From Aquabacterium sp. (GTDB lineage Bacteria; Pseudomonadota; Gammaproteobacteria; Burkholderiales; Burkholderiaceae_C): a DNA stretch of 64,000 nt. Positions 7,993 to 16,818 of the stretch are shown piece after piece (the stretch's first letter is position 1; each line of letters starts with the position of its first letter). Position numbers and translations under genes: made by a program. The notes under the pieces were generated by a model that was given only the letters and a program-made list of their open reading frames with translations, had not been told where the DNA came from and searched no databases. The DNA lies in assembly GCF_016234775.1 (NCBI RefSeq), contig NZ_JACRAH010000049.1, positions 1 through 64,000 of the forward strand, in the 5' to 3' direction.

Positions 7993-8979
7993 ATGCAAGT
8001 CTTTCGTGGTTTCAACCATGCGGCGCTGGCCCCAGCCTGCGCGCTGACCATCGGCAATTTCGATGGGGTGCACCGGGGGCATCAGGCCATGCTGGCCCTG
8101 TTGCGCAATGAAGCGCAGCACCGTGGTGTTCCCGCCACCGTGCTGACCTTCGAGCCGCACCCGCGTGACTATTTCGCCCAACTGGCCGGCAAGCCCGAGA
8201 TCGCGCCTGCGCGCATCGCGACCTTGCGCGACAAGCTCTCCGAGCTGGAACGTTGCGGGGTGGATCAGGTGGTCATCCTGCGTTTCGATCGCCACTTCGC
8301 CAGCCAAAGCCCGGACGACTTCATCGACAAGGTGCTGGTCAAGGGCCTGAACGCGCGTTACGTGCTGGTGGGCGATGACTTCCGTTTTGGCGCCAAACGT
8401 GCTGGCGACTACAAGCTGCTGGATGCCGCCGGCAATGACCGTGGTTTTGATGTGGCCCGCATGATGAGCTATGAGGTGCACGGCGTGCGCGTGTCGTCTT
8501 CGGTGGTGCGCGATGCCATGGCGGCCGGTGACATGGCCCGCGTCGAGCAGATGCTGGGGCGCCCCTACACCGTCAGCGGCCACGTGGTGCATGGCGCCAA
8601 GCTGGGCCGCAGCCTGGATTGCCGCACGCTCAACGTGCGTTTCGGGCACGAAAAACCGGCCACCACGGGCATCTTCGTGGTCCGCACCCATGGCCTGGCT
8701 GAGCACCCGATTGAAGGCGTGGCCAGCCTGGGCGTGCGCCCCACGGTGGAAGACGCCGGGCGGGTTCTTTTGGAGGTTCATTGTTTCGAATGGCCCGCCA
8801 ATCTGGGCACCGAAGGGGGCTACGGTAAAATCGTGCGCGTGGAACTCCTGCACAAACTCCGAGATGAAGCCCGTTACGACGGGCTGGACGCGTTGCAGGC
8901 TGCCATCCACAAGGACATCGCCGATGCGAAGTCCTTCTTCCAGGCGCAGCGCCGTCAGACCACGCGCGACCGAATTTGA
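7993..8979 (+). CDS. ribF: Bifunctional riboflavin kinase/FMN adenylyltransferase
   Basis: RibF phosphorylates riboflavin to FMN and adenylates FMN to FAD. The 328-residue product has an N-terminal nucleotidyltransferase domain with TIGNFDGVHRGHQAML (about 18-33, the HxGH-type motif) and SSSVVRDAM near residue 170. The C-terminal riboflavin kinase domain (about 190-310) has ASLGVRPTVE. The start ATG is at 7993. I see no FMN-riboswitch-like leader. It heads the common betaproteobacterial order ribF-ileS-lspA. Confidence 0.95.
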   Translation: MQVFRGFNHAALAPACALTIGNFDGVHRGHQAMLALLRNEAQHRGVPATVLTFEPHPRDYFAQLAGKPEIAPARIATLRDKLSELERCGVDQVVILRFDRHFASQSPDDFIDKVLVKGLNARYVLVGDDFRFGAKRAGDYKLLDAAGNDRGFDVARMMSYEVHGVRVSSSVVRDAMAAGDMARVEQMLGRPYTVSGHVVHGAKLGRSLDCRTLNVRFGHEKPATTGIFVVRTHGLAEHPIEGVASLGVRPTVEDAGRVLLEVHCFEWPANLGTEGGYGKIVRVELLHKLRDEARYDGLDALQAAIHKDIADAKSFFQAQRRQTTRDRI

Positions 8980-9128
8980 CGCTCACCGTCTGACCGAACC
9001 CAAGCCTGGCCGCTTTCCCCGCCGTTGCTGACAGCGAGCGTGGTGCGCGGCTCACCTGATTCCCAGGAACCCGATGGCAACGGGGCCATGTTTGGCCGCC
9101 CTGTCGTGTTCCTTTGCCGAGAACGATC

Positions 9129-12041
9129 ATGAGTCAAGACAAGAAGCCCACTGCCTCCGCCAACACCACAGGTGAGGGCCAAAGCCAGTACCGCGCCACG
9201 CTGAACATGCCCGACACGCCCTTCCCGATGCGGGGCGACTTGCCCAAGCGCGAGCCGGGCTGGGTGGCCGAGTGGGAAAAGACAGGCCTGTACGACAAGC
9301 TGCGTGCCGCCCGTCAAGGCGCACCGAAGTTCGTGCTGCACGACGGCCCGCCCTACGCCAACGGCAACATCCACATCGGCCACGCCGTCAACAAGGTCCT
9401 CAAGGACATGATTGTCAAGGCGCGCCAGCTCAAGGGCATGGACGCCATCTACGTGCCTGGCTGGGACTGCCACGGCCTGCCCATCGAGAACCAGATCGAA
9501 AAAACCTTCGGCCGCAACCTCTCTCGCGATGACGTGCAGGCCAAGGCCCGTGTCTATGCCGCCGAGCAGATCGACGGCCAACGCACCGACTTCAAGCGCC
9601 TGGGCGTGCTGGCCGATTGGGCCCATCCCTATCGCACCATGGACTTCGGCAACGAAGCCAACGAGATCCGCGCCCTGAAAAAGATCATGGAGCGCGGCTA
9701 CGTTTACCGTGGCCTCAAGCCGGTGTACTGGTGCTTTGACTGCGGCTCTTCGCTGGCCGAGTTCGAGATCGAATACGCCGACAAGAAGTCCCAGACGCTG
9801 GATGTGGCCTTCCTGAGCGCTGAGCCTGCCGCACTGGCAGCCGCCTTCGGCTTGAGCACACTCAGCAAAGATGCCTTCGCCGTGATCTGGACGACCACCG
9901 CCTGGACCATCCCCGCCAACCAGGCCCTGAACGTACACGCCGAGCTGAGCTACGCGCTGGTTGACACGCCCAAGGGCCTGCTGGTGCTGGCGGAATCGCT
10001 GGTGGAAAAGGCCGTGGCCCGCTATGGCTTTGAAGCCGATGACTGCAAGGTCATCGCCACGACAACCGGCGCCAAACTCGAAGGCCTGAAGTTCAAGCAC
10101 CCGCTGGCCCATGTGGACAAGGGCTATGACCGTGAATCGCCGGTGTATCTGGCCGAGTACGTCAGTGCTGAAGACGGCACCGGCATCGTGCACGCCGCGC
10201 CTGCCTATGGTGTGGACGACTTCAATTCCTGCATCGCCCACGGCCTGAAGTTCGACGACATCCTCAACCCCGTGCAGGGCAATGGCGTCTACGAAGCCGA
10301 TCTGCCCTTGTTCGGCGGTCAGCACATCTGGAAGGCCGCCCCGGTGGTGCTGGAGACCCTGCGTGAGCACGGCCGCCTGCTGGCCACCAAGGACATCGTC
10401 CACAGCTATCCGCACTGCTGGCGCCACAAGACCCCGGTGATCTTCCGTGCCGCCGCGCAATGGTTCGTGCGCATGGACGAGGGGCAGGGCGTGTTCGCCT
10501 CCAACCCGGCCGACAAGACCCTGCGCCAGACCGCACTGGACGCCATCGACCACACCACCTTCTACCCGGAGAACGGCCGCACCCGCCTGCGCGACATGAT
10601 CGCCAACCGCCCTGACTGGTGCATCAGCCGTCAGCGCAACTGGGGCGTGCCATTGCCTTTCTTCCTGCACAAGGTCACAGGCGAGCTGCACCCGCAGACC
10701 ATGGCCTTCATGGACAAGGCTGCGGACCTGGTTGAGGCTGGCGGCGTGGAAGCCTGGTCCAAGCTGGATCCGGCCGAATGGCTGGGTGCCGAGGCAGCCG
10801 AGTACAGCAAGTCCACAGACATCCTGGACGTGTGGTTTGACTCAGGCACCTCCTTCTTCCACGTGCTCAACCCGGCGCAAGGCAGCCACCCGACGGCCGG
10901 CCACGACGAACTGCACGAAGCCGACCTGTACCTGGAAGGCCATGACCAGCACCGCGGCTGGTTCCACAGCTCGCTGCTGGCCGCTTGCGCCATCTATGGC
11001 CGCGCCCCCTACAAGGGCCTGCTGACCCACGGCTTCACCGTGGACGGCCAGGGCCGCAAGATGTCCAAGTCCGTGGGCAACACAGTGGCGCCCCAAGAGA
11101 TCAGCACCAAGATGGGCGCCGAGATCATCCGCCTATGGGCTGCCTCCACCGATTACTCGGGCGACCTGGGCATCGACGACAAGATCCTCGCCCGCGTGGT
11201 GGACGGCTACCGCCGCATCCGCAACACCCTGCGTTTCCTGCTGGCCAACACGTCTGACTTCAACCCCGAAACGGACGCCGTGCCGCTGGGCGAGCTGCTG
11301 GAGATCGACCGCTATGCGCTGGCCCGTGCCTCGCAACTGCAGGAAGACATCCTGGCCCACTATGAGCGCTACGAGTTCCACCCGGTCGTGGCCAAGCTGC
11401 AGGTGTATTGCTCGGAAGACCTGGGTGCTTTCTACCTCGATGTGCTCAAGGATCGCCTCTACACCAGCGCCGCCAAGAGCCCGGCCCGCCGCGCCGCGCA
11501 GACTGCGCTGTGGCACATCACGAACGGCATGCTGCGCTGGATGGCGCCGTTCCTGAGCTTCACGGCCGAAGAGGCGTGGAAGGTCTTCAACGGCGGCCAG
11601 AACAAGGGCGACACGATCTTCACCGAAACCTACTGGGACTTCCACGAGGCGGACAAGGACACAGAGTTGCTGGCCAAGTGGTCGCGCATCCGCGCCTTCC
11701 GTGAAGAGTGCAACCGCCAGATCGAAGAAGTCCGCACCCGTGGTGAAGTGGGCGCTTCACTGCAGGCCAATCTGTTCGTCACGATCAACGCCGATGACCA
11801 GCGCCTGCTGGCCGATCTGCGCAGCCTGGGCGATGACCTCAAGTTCGTGTTGATCGTCTCCAGCATCGAGTTGGCTGAAGGCCACGCCACACAGATCGAA
11901 GTCAACCCGTCCAAGGCCGTGAAGTGCGAGCGCTGCTGGCACTACCGTGACGACGTCGGCAGCAACCCCGAACACCCCACCATCTGCGGCCGTTGCGACA
12001 GCAACCTGCATGGCGAGGGTGAGCACCGCGCACACGCCTGA
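9129..12041 (+). CDS. ileS: Isoleucyl-tRNA synthetase
   Basis: Charges tRNA-Ile with isoleucine and edits mischarged valine. The product is 970 residues, standard for a bacterial IleRS. The class I signature is [10 protein letters not shown] near residue 80; the editing domain lies about 190-400; KMSKSVGN is near residue 645; the anticodon-binding domain follows. The C-terminal zinc site [13 protein letters not shown]...CGRC is at about 933-960. The ATG at 9129 is preferred over an in-frame TTG at 9114. The 149-base gap after ribF shows no terminator, so ribF-ileS-lspA may be one unit. Confidence 0.97.
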   Translation: MSQDKKPTASANTTGEGQSQYRATLNMPDTPFPMRGDLPKREPGWVAEWEKTGLYDKLRAARQGAPKFVLHDGPPYANGNIHIGHAVNKVLKDMIVKARQLKGMDAIYVPGWDCHGLPIENQIEKTFGRNLSRDDVQAKARVYAAEQIDGQRTDFKRLGVLADWAHPYRTMDFGNEANEIRALKKIMERGYVYRGLKPVYWCFDCGSSLAEFEIEYADKKSQTLDVAFLSAEPAALAAAFGLSTLSKDAFAVIWTTTAWTIPANQALNVHAELSYALVDTPKGLLVLAESLVEKAVARYGFEADDCKVIATTTGAKLEGLKFKHPLAHVDKGYDRESPVYLAEYVSAEDGTGIVHAAPAYGVDDFNSCIAHGLKFDDILNPVQGNGVYEADLPLFGGQHIWKAAPVVLETLREHGRLLATKDIVHSYPHCWRHKTPVIFRAAAQWFVRMDEGQGVFASNPADKTLRQTALDAIDHTTFYPENGRTRLRDMIANRPDWCISRQRNWGVPLPFFLHKVTGELHPQTMAFMDKAADLVEAGGVEAWSKLDPAEWLGAEAAEYSKSTDILDVWFDSGTSFFHVLNPAQGSHPTAGHDELHEADLYLEGHDQHRGWFHSSLLAACAIYGRAPYKGLLTHGFTVDGQGRKMSKSVGNTVAPQEISTKMGAEIIRLWAASTDYSGDLGIDDKILARVVDGYRRIRNTLRFLLANTSDFNPETDAVPLGELLEIDRYALARASQLQEDILAHYERYEFHPVVAKLQVYCSEDLGAFYLDVLKDRLYTSAAKSPARRAAQTALWHITNGMLRWMAPFLSFTAEEAWKVFNGGQNKGDTIFTETYWDFHEADKDTELLAKWSRIRAFREECNRQIEEVRTRGEVGASLQANLFVTINADDQRLLADLRSLGDDLKFVLIVSSIELAEGHATQIEVNPSKAVKCERCWHYRDDVGSNPEHPTICGRCDSNLHGEGEHRAHA

Positions 12042-12052
12042 TCTGATCGACC

Positions 12053-12574
12053 ATGGCCACCAAAAAGTCCGCTTCCGGCACCAGCCAGGGATTGTTGCCC
12101 TGGCTGGGCATCGCCTTCATCCTGATCCTGCTGGATCAGTTCACCAAAGTGTTGATCGTGGGCTACTTCCAGTACGGCGACAGCCGTGAGGTGTGGTCCT
12201 TCTTCAATGTGGTTCGGGTGCACAACACCGGTGCGGCTTTCTCTTTCCTGGCTCATGCTGGCGGCTGGCAGCGCTGGTTCTTCGTGGGACTGGGTTTCGT
12301 CGCCACGGGCTTCATCATCTACATGCTGCGCCAGCACCATGGTCAGAAGCTGTTTGCCTGGGCCTTGTCCTTGATTCTGGGAGGCGCCATCGGCAATGTG
12401 ATCGATCGCCTCATCCATGGCTATGTGGTGGACTTCCTCGACTTCCACTGGGCCTTCCTGGCGCCCATGTTCCCCGGTGGACATTTCCCGGCCTTCAACG
12501 TGGCCGACTGCGCCATCACCATCGGAGCAGCCTTGCTGATTCTGGATGAATTGCGGCGAGTTCGTCGCGGATAA
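12053..12574 (+). CDS. lspA: Lipoprotein signal peptidase II
   Basis: An inner-membrane aspartyl protease that cleaves prolipoprotein signal peptides after diacylglyceryl addition. The 173-residue product has four hydrophobic segments. The conserved motifs are [10 protein letters not shown] (about 57-66), [10 protein letters not shown] (110-119), VVDF (Asp127) and FNVADCAI (Asp152); the two aspartates form the catalytic dyad by family knowledge. It follows ileS by 11 bases. This window alone encodes several of its likely substrates (the CsgG-like lipoprotein, LptM, PilP and the Ig-repeat lipoprotein). Confidence 0.96.
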   Translation: MATKKSASGTSQGLLPWLGIAFILILLDQFTKVLIVGYFQYGDSREVWSFFNVVRVHNTGAAFSFLAHAGGWQRWFFVGLGFVATGFIIYMLRQHHGQKLFAWALSLILGGAIGNVIDRLIHGYVVDFLDFHWAFLAPMFPGGHFPAFNVADCAITIGAALLILDELRRVRRG

Positions 12575-12591
12575 CGCTGGTTAATCGCATG

Positions 12592-12616
12592 AATGCCCTG
12601 TCGAGGACAGAGCATT
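12592..12616 (+). terminator. Stem-loop after lspA, possible terminator
   Basis: Ten paired bases with one C/A mismatch (AATGC-C-CTGTC / GACAG-A-GCATT) around a three-base loop, 18 bases after the lspA stop. The downstream tract is only weakly T-rich, so intrinsic termination is uncertain. Confidence 0.4.
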
Positions 12617-12702
12617 TGTCCGTTTCCCCGCGTTTTCACCAGTGACGCAGATCAAATCCAGGCGTACTTTTCTCCTACCGAGGCATCCTCGAAGGAGAAC
12701 TC

Positions 12703-13710
12703 ATGGGTTCGGCTGGTCGTTTGACACATCACGTCCTGGTTTCTCGTCGCCGTACGCATCGGCGCAGGCCCACGTTGAGGCGCGCCATTCAGTGGCCAGC
12801 GCAGGCTGAATCGGCACACTCACAGTTGGATGTGCCCTCGCGCTTCCTGACGCCGATCTCCGAGGCGCCACTGGCTCCCAATATGTCGCTGGCTACGGCT
12901 GCCGGGCAGGTGGACATCGCGAGGGTGATTGACGCCAACCCCGCGGAGGAGGTTCGTCCACTGAGCGTGCTGGACATGCCGCTCACGCAACTGACCTGGC
13001 ACGACCCCTTTGAATGGCTGTCGCGCGGCTGGCATGACTTCAGTCGCGCCCCGCTGATCGGCACGTTCTATGGCGCCTGTTTCGTGCTCATGGGCTGGTT
13101 GTTGTTGGCCTGCTTCCATCAGGCGCCGGAGTACACCCTGGCTCTGTCCGCAGGCTTCCTGCTGATGGGGCCCTTCTTGTGTCTGGGCCTGTATGACGTC
13201 AGCCGTCGGCTTGAGCGTGGCGAGTCTTCCAGCATGTGGTCGTCTCTCACGGCATGGCGCATCAGCAGCGGTCAGCTGGCCATCTTCGCGGGTGTACTGC
13301 TCGTCCTGGAGATGCTGTGGGGCCGCTCGGCCATGATCATGTTTGCGATCAGCTTTGATGGCATCCCCGACTTCAATGGCCCGTTGTCATCCATGATGAC
13401 CGAGGAGTATCTGACCTTCTTTGCGGGCTACATCGCGGTGGGGGCCGTCTTTGCCTCGCTCATCTTTGCCATCAGCGTGATCAGCATGCCGATGATGCTC
13501 GACAAGTCGGTGGACGCCATCTCGGCCGGTCTGGCCAGCTTACGGCTCGTGAGCACGCAGACTGGCGTCATGCTGCTGTGGGGCGCGCTGATCACCCTGG
13601 TCATCGTCATGGCCATGCTGCCAGGCTTTCTGGGCTTGGTGGTGGTGGGCCCGGTGATAGGCCATGCATCCTGGCACGCCTACCGCGCTGCCACCACGCC
13701 ACGCAGTTGA
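12703..13710 (+). CDS. DUF2189 family integral membrane protein
   Basis: 335 residues. The C-terminal 230 residues have about six hydrophobic segments and fit the DUF2189 family of predicted inner-membrane proteins of unknown function (segment LGLYDVSRRLERGE between helices is typical). A soluble N-terminal part of about 110 residues opens with an Arg/His-rich stretch (RRRTHRRRPTLRR). The start at 12703 is backed by an AAGGAG six bases upstream. An ATG at 12883 would give a more standard length but lacks a Shine-Dalgarno. A small CGAGG/CCTCG hairpin (12679-12691) sits just before the ribosome-binding site. Confidence 0.75.
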   Translation: MGSAGRLTHHVLVSRRRTHRRRPTLRRAIQWPAQAESAHSQLDVPSRFLTPISEAPLAPNMSLATAAGQVDIARVIDANPAEEVRPLSVLDMPLTQLTWHDPFEWLSRGWHDFSRAPLIGTFYGACFVLMGWLLLACFHQAPEYTLALSAGFLLMGPFLCLGLYDVSRRLERGESSSMWSSLTAWRISSGQLAIFAGVLLVLEMLWGRSAMIMFAISFDGIPDFNGPLSSMMTEEYLTFFAGYIAVGAVFASLIFAISVISMPMMLDKSVDAISAGLASLRLVSTQTGVMLLWGALITLVIVMAMLPGFLGLVVVGPVIGHASWHAYRAATTPRS

Positions 13711-13824
13711 CTCCGTTTCCGGCCAGTTGACCATGAGACCTTTGCTGGGGCGCCCGGCAGGGTGAGGGGTTAACTGGCCCTTCGCCTGTTCTAATGGCAG
13801 ATTGATTGCTTATCTGACTCTGCC

Positions 13825-14793
13825 TTGTCGCGCCCAGCCTACCTGGAGCCCCGTACGCTCCTTTTTTTGATCCTGCCGCCGATGATGTGGGCGGGCAATG
13901 CCGTGGTCGGGCGGCTGATGGTGGGTTCGTTGCCGCCCGTGGCCATGAACGCCTTGCGCTGGCTGCTGGTGGCCTTGATGCTCATGCCCTTGTCCATGCG
14001 GATCTGGCAGGACATGGCGGCCATCCGCGCACGCTGGGCCTACCTGGCTGCCATTGGCGTGTTGGGCGTGGGCACCTACAACGCCATGCAGTATCTGGCG
14101 CTGCAGACATCGACGCCCTTGAATGTGACCCTGATCGGCGCCAGCGTGCCAGTGTGGATGATGCTGGTGGGCGCCGTGGCATACGGCCAGCGTCTGCATG
14201 GCCGGCAGTTTGCGGGCGCCTTGTTGTCGATCCTGGGCGTGGTGCTGGTGATCGCACAGGGGCAGTGGTCGGTGCTGCGCGAGGTGCAATTGGTCCCGGG
14301 TGATTTGTTGATGCTGCTGGCCAGTCTGGCCTGGGCGCTCTACAGCTGGATGCTGGCCAGGCCGCCCGCGTCCATGTTGGGCCAGGCTCGGCCTGATTGG
14401 GATTGGGCGGCCTTCCTGCAGGTCCAGGTCTTGTTTGGTGTGATCTGGGCGGGCGTCTGCGCTGCGGTTGAAGCCTTCCTGGCGGGCGGTCAGCAACCTG
14501 CCATCTGGCCCTCGAATGGCTCGACATGGGCTGCCATGGTCTTCATTGCCGTTGGGCCCTCCATCCTGGCCTACCGATGCTGGGGCCTGGGTGTGCAAGC
14601 CGTTGGCCCCACCATGGCCTCGTTCTTCGGCAACCTCACGGCCATCTTTGCCGCGCTGTGGTCAGCGCTCTTTCTGGGGCAACACCCTCGCTGGTATCAC
14701 CCGGTGGCCTTGCTGCTGATCACCGCGGGCATCGTGGTGTCATCAGCGGGGCAGCCCGGCGTCAAAAACGGCGTGGGCCGCGACGAGGCTTGA
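13825..14793 (+). CDS. EamA-type (DMT superfamily) transporter
   Basis: 322 residues with about ten hydrophobic segments and the duplicated EamA layout. The first helix contains PPMMWAGNAVVGRL and the second half ends with FFGNLTAIFAALWSALFLG, both typical of drug/metabolite exporters of the RhaT/YdcZ type. The substrate cannot be read from sequence. The start is a TTG at 13825; no in-frame ATG exists before the stop at 13792, and the first internal ATG (13882) would remove half of the first helix. The 3' end overlaps the convergent rhomboid gene by 32 bases. Confidence 0.85.
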   Translation: MSRPAYLEPRTLLFLILPPMMWAGNAVVGRLMVGSLPPVAMNALRWLLVALMLMPLSMRIWQDMAAIRARWAYLAAIGVLGVGTYNAMQYLALQTSTPLNVTLIGASVPVWMMLVGAVAYGQRLHGRQFAGALLSILGVVLVIAQGQWSVLREVQLVPGDLLMLLASLAWALYSWMLARPPASMLGQARPDWDWAAFLQVQVLFGVIWAGVCAAVEAFLAGGQQPAIWPSNGSTWAAMVFIAVGPSILAYRCWGLGVQAVGPTMASFFGNLTAIFAALWSALFLGQHPRWYHPVALLLITAGIVVSSAGQPGVKNGVGRDEA

Positions 14794-15373
14794 ACGGGGG
14801 CTGGCCGCGCCAGTAGCGCAGCATCAGCCAGCCGCCCAGCATGCCGCCCAGGTGGGCAAAGTGGGCCACACCGGACGACGTGCCCATCACGCCTTGCAGC
14901 AACTCCAGCCCGCCGAACACCGCCACGAACACCTTCGCCTTCATCGGGATCGGTGGGAACAGCGGCATGATCGTTCGGTTGGGGAACATCATGCCGAAGG
15001 CCAGCAGCAGGCCATAGATGCCCCCGGATGCGCCCACGGTGTAGTTGCTCCAGCCCGCCAGCAGCGACAGGATCAGTTGCGCGGCCGCGGCGGTCAGCAC
15101 ACTGGCCAGCAGGAACTCCATGTAGCGACGTGATCCCCAGACGCGTTCCAGTTCGCTGCCGAACATCCACAAGCCCATCATGTTGAAGAAGATGTGAGCC
15201 AGCGAGCCATGCAGGAAAGCGTAGCTGACCACTTGCCATGGATAGAAGAAGCCACTTTGAATCGGGTACAGCGCGAAGTAATGCGTGAGCAACCCGTTGA
15301 GCGGATCATCCAGGCAGAACATGGCAACGTTGATCAGAATCAGTGCCTGGGTAATGGGGGGCAACGGCGGCAT
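14762..15373 (-). CDS. Rhomboid family intramembrane serine protease
   Basis: 203 residues with about six transmembrane segments. The catalytic serine lies in GASGGIYG (Ser116) and the partner histidine in AHLGG (His174). The HxxxN motif that forms the oxyanion region is present as HGSLAHIFFNMMG (about 55-67). This is the basic six-helix rhomboid without extra domains. The substrate is unknown. It is convergent with the EamA gene, and their last 32 bases overlap. Confidence 0.93.
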   Translation of the reverse strand: MPPLPPITQALILINVAMFCLDDPLNGLLTHYFALYPIQSGFFYPWQVVSYAFLHGSLAHIFFNMMGLWMFGSELERVWGSRRYMEFLLASVLTAAAAQLILSLLAGWSNYTVGASGGIYGLLLAFGMMFPNRTIMPLFPPIPMKAKVFVAVFGGLELLQGVMGTSSGVAHFAHLGGMLGGWLMLRYWRGQPPFKPRRGPRRF

Positions 15374-15500
15374 GCTTGTTCAGCGACGGCAGTGGATGTA
15401 GGCCCACATCATAAGGGCCGGGCGCGCAAGCCTGTGACACTTGGATTCCCGCGTCAATCCCATCATTTCGATACATCTCCGGTCATTTGCCGCACCCACC

Positions 15501-15516
15501 TGGCACGCAACTCGCT
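15501..15516 (+). promoter_or_regulatory. Sigma-54 (RpoN) type -24/-12 promoter before the URC operon
   Basis: TGGCACG-N4-TCGCT. The -24 block TGGCACG is a perfect match, the GG and GC dinucleotides have the required ten-base spacing, and only the second T of TTGC is changed to C. It lies 73 bases before the ATG at 15574, giving an expected transcript start near 15528. A nitrogen-limitation promoter fits a uracil-degrading operon. I see no clear NtrC site upstream. Confidence 0.6.
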
Positions 15517-15573
15517 ATGGACTAGTCAAGCCTGACCACAAATCGGCGGGCAACTTGATGGAGGTCCATGGCC

Positions 15574-16818
15574 ATGTCCGCCCACATCGTATTGACATCC
15601 CACCCGACGCGCCGGCGTGGGGGTGACGCCCAGGCGGCCATTCGTTGGGGCGCGCCGACGGCTGCCGAGCGTGGACCTCTGGTGGCCAGCGTGGCCAATC
15701 CCGGCGTCCGCAACGTGATCGGCACGCATTCCGGCGCATATTCGGTGTACCGGGCGCTGGCTGTCGCATCCGGCACCCTCAGTCGTGATCACAAGCCGGA
15801 TCTGACCAACACGGCGCCGGCGGAATCCATCGGGCCGCACGCGCCCTGGTCTGACCCATCCCGGATCGTGTCCCTGGATCCCTGGGGGCATCTGGTGGCC
15901 AGCGAGTTCAAGGCGCAACTGGATGCTGGCATGGATGTGCGCCCCACGATCGCGATCACCAAGGCCCACATCAACATGCCCGAACTGGTGGCGGCCATGG
16001 CCAGCGGTCGCCTGAAGGCGGATGGCGACATCCTCAACACCAACGGTGATGTCAAGGTCACCAAAGCAGCCATTGACCCTGTCTGGTATCTGCCCGGGCT
16101 GGCTGAACGTTTCGGCATCAAGGAAAGCGCGCTGCGCCGCCATCTGTTCGAGCAGACCGCGGGCATGTTCCCTGAACTGGTGACCCGGCCGGATCTGAAG
16201 GTCTTCCTGCCGCCCATCGGGGGCATGACGCTGTACTTTTTTGGCGACGTGTCCAAACTGGGCAAGCCCGAGACCAAGGTGGCCTGCCGGGTGCATGACG
16301 AGTGCAATGGCTCTGATGTCTTCGGGTCGGACATCTGCACCTGCCGGCCTTATCTGGCGCATGGCATCGAGGTCTGCATCGAGATGGCGCAGCAAGGCGG
16401 CGTGGGCCTGTGCATCTACAACCGCAAGGAGGGCCGGGCTTTGGGCGAGGTCACCAAGTTCCTCGTTTACAACGCGCGCAAGCGCCAGAACGGTGGCGAT
16501 CGTGCCGAAACCTATTTCGAGCGCACCGAATGTGTGGCGGGCGTGCAGGACATGCGCTTTCAGCAACTCATGCCGGATGTGTTCCATTGGCTGGGCATCC
16601 AGCGCATCGACAAGTGGGCCTCGATGAGCAACATGAAGCACGGCGCCTTGGTGGAGCAGGGCATTGAAGTGGTCGAGCGCGTGCCTATTCCGGATGAGTT
16701 GATTCCGGCCGACGCGCAAGTGGAGATGGATGCCAAGAAGGCGGCAGGCTATTTCTCTACGTACACGCCGGATGCGGCAGAACTGGCTCAGGCCAAGGGC
16801 CGGGGGTTGATGGAATGA
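15574..16818 (+). CDS. Urc1-like protein, GTP cyclohydrolase II homologue for uracil catabolism
   Basis: A 414-residue homologue of GTP cyclohydrolase II carrying an extra N-terminal region of about 200 residues. The RibA-like zinc ligands are present with exact C-x10-C-x-C spacing (Cys244, Cys255, Cys257), as is NRKEGRALGE (about 283-292), matching RibA's RQEGRGIG. The RibA LLTNNP substrate segment is replaced by ASMSNMKHG (about 349), so GTP is probably not the substrate. In yeast, URC1 has this design and acts in uracil degradation after UMP formation. GGAGG is nine bases before the ATG at 15574 but only three before the ATG at 15568. It overlaps the DUF1688 gene by four bases. Misannotation as RibA is the main risk. 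Confidence 0.85.
   Translation: MSAHIVLTSHPTRRRGGDAQAAIRWGAPTAAERGPLVASVANPGVRNVIGTHSGAYSVYRALAVASGTLSRDHKPDLTNTAPAESIGPHAPWSDPSRIVSLDPWGHLVASEFKAQLDAGMDVRPTIAITKAHINMPELVAAMASGRLKADGDILNTNGDVKVTKAAIDPVWYLPGLAERFGIKESALRRHLFEQTAGMFPELVTRPDLKVFLPPIGGMTLYFFGDVSKLGKPETKVACRVHDECNGSDVFGSDICTCRPYLAHGIEVCIEMAQQGGVGLCIYNRKEGRALGEVTKFLVYNARKRQNGGDRAETYFERTECVAGVQDMRFQQLMPDVFHWLGIQRIDKWASMSNMKHGALVEQGIEVVERVPIPDELIPADAQVEMDAKKAAGYFSTYTPDAAELAQAKGRGLME

Noticed and set aside
8955..10691. A 578-codon open frame antisense to ileS
   Set aside because: It lies wholly over ileS and its upstream region and lacks recognisable motifs; ileS is certain.
12053..12574. Search for CRISPR arrays, IS elements or prophage anywhere in the window
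   Set aside because: No spaced direct repeats of 25-40 bases, no transposase or phage-type genes are seen in the 64 kb; this entry marks a negative result for the whole window.
15574..16818. Annotation as a normal GTP cyclohydrolase II (ribA) of riboflavin synthesis
   Set aside because: The long N-terminal region, changed substrate segment and operon with DUF1688, upp and codA all point to the Urc1 branch.
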